Of a stretch of DNA of 64,000 nucleotides, positions 60,884-64,000 are shown one piece after another. A model generated the notes under the pieces. That model did not search any database. It was not told where the DNA came from and saw nothing but the letters and a program-made list of their open reading frames with translations. Source of the stretch: Delphinus delphis (lineage: Eukaryota; Chordata; Mammalia; Artiodactyla; Delphinidae); contig NC_082694.2 in NCBI RefSeq assembly GCF_949987515.2, forward strand, positions 57,782,080 through 57,846,079, written 5' to 3'. The position numbers were made by a program, and so were the translations under genes. The first letter of the stretch is position 1. Each line of letters opens with the position of its first letter.

Positions 60884-62968
60884 TTTGCTTATCTTACTGT
60901 GTCTGGGGTGTCCTTTTTGCAGGCTGCAGGTTCGTAGTTCCCGTTGTTTTTGGTGTCTATCCCCAGTGGCTACAGTTGGTTCAGTGGGTTGTGTAGGCTT
61001 CCTGGTGGAGGGGACTAGTGCCTGTGTTCTGGTGGATGAGGCTGGATCTTGTCTTTCTGGTGGGCAGGTCCACGTCTGGTGGTGTGTTTTGGGGTGTCTG
61101 TGGACTTATTATGATTTTAGGCAGCCTCTCTGCTAATGGGTGGGGTTGTGTTCCTGTCTTGCTAGTTGTTTGGCATAGGGTGTCCAGCACTGTAGCTTGT
61201 TGGTTGTTGAGTGAAGCTGGGTGCTGGCGTTGAGACGGAGATCTCTGGGAGATTTTCACCGTTTGATATTATGTGGGGCTGGGAGGTCTCTTGTGGACCG
61301 GTGTCCTGAAGTTGGCTCTCCCACCTCAGAGGCACAGCACTGACTCCTGGCTGCAGCACCAAGAGCCTTTCGTCCACACAGCTCAGAATAAAAGGGAGAA
61401 AAATTAGAAAGAAAGAAAGAAAGAAAGAGAGAAAGAGAGAAAGAAAGGAAGGAAGGAAGGAAGGAAGGAAGGAAGGAAGAAAGAAAGGAAAAAAGAGAGA
61501 GAGAAAGGAAGGAAGGAAGAAAGAAGAAAAGGAGGGAGCTTGTGAGGGAGGGAGGGAGGAAGGAAGGAGGGAGGAAAGAAAGAAAGAAAGAAAGAAGATA
61601 AAATAAAATAAAATAAGATAAAATAAAATAAACTTATTAAAATAAAAAATAATTATTAAGCAAAAAATTTAAAAAAAAGGAAACAATGGATGGATAGAAC
61701 CCTAGGACAAATGGTGAAAGCAAAGCTATACAGACAGAATCTCACAGAGAAGCATACACATACACACTCACAAAAAGGAAAAGGGGAAAAAATCATAAAT
61801 CTTGCTCTCAAAGTCCACCTCCTCAATTTGGGATGATTCGTTGTCTACTCATGTATTCCACAGACGCAGGGTACATCAAGTTGATTGTGGAGCTTTAATC
61901 CGCTGCTTCTGAGGCTGCTGGGAGAGATTTCCCTTTCTCTTCTTTGTTCGCACAGCTCCCAGGGCTCAGCTTTGGATTTGGCCCCGCCTCTGCGTGTAGG
62001 TCGCCTTAGGGCGTCTGTTCTTCGCTCACACAGGACGGGGTTAAAGGAGCAGCTGCTTCGGTGGCTCCGGCTCACTCAGGCCGGGGGGGAGGGAGGGGCA
62101 CGGAGGGCGGGGCGGGGCTGCGGCGGCAGAGGCCGGCGTGATGTTGCACCGGCCTGAGGCGCGCCGTGCGTTCTCCCGGGGAAGTTGTCCCTGGATCCCG
62201 GGACCCTGGCAGTGGCGGGCTACACAGGCTCCCGGGAGGGGGGTGTGGATAGTGACCTGTGCTCGCACACAGGCTTCTTGGTGGCGGCAGCAGCAGCCTT
62301 AGCGTCTCATGCCCATCTCTGGGGTCCGTGCTTTTAGCCGCGGCTCGCGCCCGTCTCTGGGGCTCCTTTAAGCAGCGCTCTTAATCCCCTCCCCTCGCGC
62401 ACCAGGAAACAAAGAGGGAAGAAAAAGCCTCTTGCCTCTTCGGCAGTTCCAGACTTTTCCCTGGACTCCCTCCCGGCTAGGCTAGCCGTGGCGCACTAAC
62501 CCCCTGCAGGCTGTGTTCACGCCGCCAACCCCAGTCCTCTCCCTGCTCTCTGACCGAAGCCCGAGCCTCAGCTCGCAGCCCCCGCCCGCCCCGGCAGGTG
62601 AGCACACAAGCCTCTCGGGCTCGTGAGTGCTGGTCGGCACCAATCCTCTGTGGGGGAATCTCTCCGCTTTGCCCTCCGCACCCCTGTGGCTGCGTTTTCC
62701 TCCGTGGCTCCGCAGCTTCCCCCTTCCGTCCCCCGCAGTCTCCGCCCACGAACGGGCTTCCTAGTGTGTGGACACCTTTCCTCCTTCACGGCTCCCTCCC
62801 ACTGGTGCGGGTCCCATCCCTATTCTTTTGTCTCTGTTTTTTCTTTTTTCTTTTGCCCTACCCAGGTACGTGGGGAGTTTCTTGCCTTTTGGGAGGTCTG
62901 AGGTCTTCTGCCAGCGTTCAGTAGGTGTTCTGTAGGTGGTGTTCCGCGTGTAGACGTATTTCTGGTGT
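60884..62968 (-). promoter_or_regulatory. L1 5' UTR with CpG island
   Basis: About 2.1 kb upstream of ORF1. The distal part (61880-62760) is GC-rich with many CpG pairs (GGCGGGGCGGGGCTGCGGCGG; CCGCGGCTCGCGCCCG), as expected for the internal promoter of a cetartiodactyl L1. Many CpGs remain, so the copy is not very old or was not long methylated in the germ line. A purine-rich microsatellite (61395-61632) sits in the middle. It may be mistaken for a gene promoter, but no gene frame follows on either side. Confidence 0.82.
61395..61632 (+). repeat. Purine-rich compound microsatellite in L1 5' UTR
   Basis: Runs of GAAA, GGAA, GAGA and GGGA, followed by (AAAAT)n. Almost pure purine on the plus strand for about 200 bp. 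Confidence 0.97.
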
Positions 62969-63268
62969 GGCTTTGGAGGCTGGACAGCAATGTAAGCCAA
63001 GGCAAGAGGGTAGAATTCTGTGTTGTTTTTCTTGGCGGGGTAAGGGACAGAGCCAGGAACTTGAAGTACAGGGTCTGTGCTATGGGTACTCCATTTCTAT
63101 AGATTAGGGCTTTCCAGCTGGTAGAACTATAGATGTCTCTCAAGATATTCGGTCTTCTAATCCTTTGGGAAGACCAGGCAAGTAGCTTGATCCTGGGCTC
63201 CTCAGACTTGGGCCTGGCTTAAAGGCAGGCAGGCTGGAGATGCTGGGTCTTAACGCGTCTCCTCTGGG
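62969..63268. other. Unique sequence flanking the L1
   Basis: Nothing recognised. Confidence 0.4.
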
Positions 63269-63340
63269 TAGTGGTTCTCCAAGTGCGATTCCCAGACCAG
63301 CAGCCTCAGCGTCCCCTGCGCGTTCATTCCCCATCCATGT
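63269..63340 (+). mobile_element. hAT MER5A-like end
   Basis: GTAGTGGTTCTCCAAGTGCG, ATTCCCAGACCAGCAGCCTC: start of a MER5A-type element, then lost. Confidence 0.5.
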
Positions 63341-63408
63341 TCTTTTATTGGCACTGAGAATCCACAGAAACAGACAGCCCTCGTCACCAATATTTCCTGC
63401 CTCTCCTT

Positions 63409-63832
63409 TCAGCTAAGTCTTTTATTAGCTGCGCTTAGAAAATACCATTTTTTATTCACTCAATTATTAAGGCTAGTAGAGTTTAGCTATATGACCACAC
63501 GTTAATTTCTAATTCTAGAATAACTAGAACATGAGGTAGTATGCCTAACCCTAAAAGATGCTCAGTGTAATTAGTTTTTTGTTAATGATTCAGAAGGTTT
63601 TGGGGACCACATACTAATTTCCAGCAAAGTCTTTTATTAGCTGCGCTTAGAAAATATCATTTTTTATTCAATCAATTATTAAGGCTAGTAGAGTTTAGCT
63701 ATATGACCACATGTTAATTCCTAATTCTAGAATAACTAGAACATGAGATATTATGCTTAACCCTAAAAGATGCTCAGTGTAATTAGTTTTTTGTTAATGA
63801 TTCAGAAGGTTTGGGGGACCACATATTAATTT
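63409..63832 (+). repeat. 212-bp tandem duplication
   Basis: Copy 1 is about 63409-63620 and copy 2 about 63621-63832, aligned without gaps over nearly all their length (both contain TCTTTTATTAGCTGCG and GATGCTCAGTGTAATTAG). I count about a dozen differences, mostly transitions, so roughly 94-95% identity. The sequence is not a repeat family I recognise. Confidence 0.96.
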
Positions 63833-64000
63833 AGGGACATCATTATGAACGCCAATTATTTTCCCATAAATATGAAAAATATTCAGTGAATATAATGTTC
63901 CCAGAAGACAACTACTGGGCAACTATCTTGTTGTTTTTTGTGGGTTTGGGGGTTGAATACAGCAAACCAATTTGTTTCGAGTTGATACATACGGTGCTTG
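63833..64000. other. Unique sequence to window end
   Basis: Nothing recognised. Confidence 0.4.

Larger units (their letters stand above)
55510..62968 (-). mobile_element. Nearly full-length LINE-1
   Basis: A minus-strand L1 of about 7.2 kb once a nested SINE is removed. In element order it has a CpG-rich 5' UTR (62968-60884), ORF1 (60883-59936), ORF2 (59945-55899), a 3' UTR (55898-55538) and an (AAAT)n tail (55537-55510). It is by far the most complete L1 here; all others are 3' ends. Sequence identity to the family stops at about 62968, a little short of the element start I expect from memory, so the extreme 5' end is probably missing. I could not find a target-site duplication. It is not autonomous: ORF1 has a stop, ORF2 has stops, frameshifts and an insertion, and the endonuclease lacks two catalytic residues. 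Confidence 0.95.

Noticed and set aside
60420..61136. 238-codon hydrophobic ORF on the plus strand
   Set aside because: Lies antisense to L1 ORF1 and its 5' UTR; a shadow frame.
61880..62760. Promoter CpG island of a host gene
   Set aside because: Sequence is continuous with an L1 5' UTR and no gene frame follows.

Overview
The window is mammalian and almost certainly cetacean, most likely a toothed whale. Seventeen copies of one short tRNA-derived SINE (about 190 bp plus an A tail) are scattered on both strands. Each opens GGGCTTCCCTGGTGGCGCAG and ends near CCCGCGTACCGC-A(n), which fits the CHR-type SINEs of whales and dolphins. The LINE-1 (L1) sequences are of the cetartiodactyl type. I found no convincing protein-coding exon, rRNA, tRNA gene or CRISPR array, so the window reads as intergenic or deep intronic DNA. 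Long ORFs are either L1 remnants or chance frames through SINEs.

Layout. 0-12 kb: a cluster of SINEs, including a four-copy tandem SINE array (1.59-2.52 kb), small L1 3' ends (one pair nested), L2 fragments and a MaLR solo LTR (10.74-11.11 kb). 12-17 kb: a decayed old L1 (12.85-15.0 kb) and a three-level nest of L2, L1 and SINE (15.6-16.6 kb). 17-29 kb: SINEs, MIR and hAT fragments, a 70-bp mariner MITE (21.48 kb), and a non-repetitive block at 19.55-20.56 kb that may be a conserved non-coding element. 29-43 kb: no young SINE; mostly unique sequence with L2, MIR and L1 3' ends, plus a second unique block at 40.58-41.35 kb. 43-55 kb: SINEs, L2/MIR fragments and CA/GT microsatellites. 55.5-63 kb: a nearly full-length L1 on the minus strand, with CpG-rich 5' UTR, ORF1, ORF2 and 3' UTR, broken by a few lesions and by a SINE in the end of ORF2. 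63.4-63.83 kb: a 212-bp tandem duplication.

The strongest finding is the SINE array at 1.6-2.5 kb. Its two middle copies look like hybrids, with a 5' half like the last copy and a 3' half like the first. That is the product expected from unequal recombination between two directly repeated SINEs. The large L1 also lacks two endonuclease catalytic aspartates (D to N), besides its stops and frameshifts. Repeat family names come from memory of consensus sequences; boundaries of old repeats are approximate.
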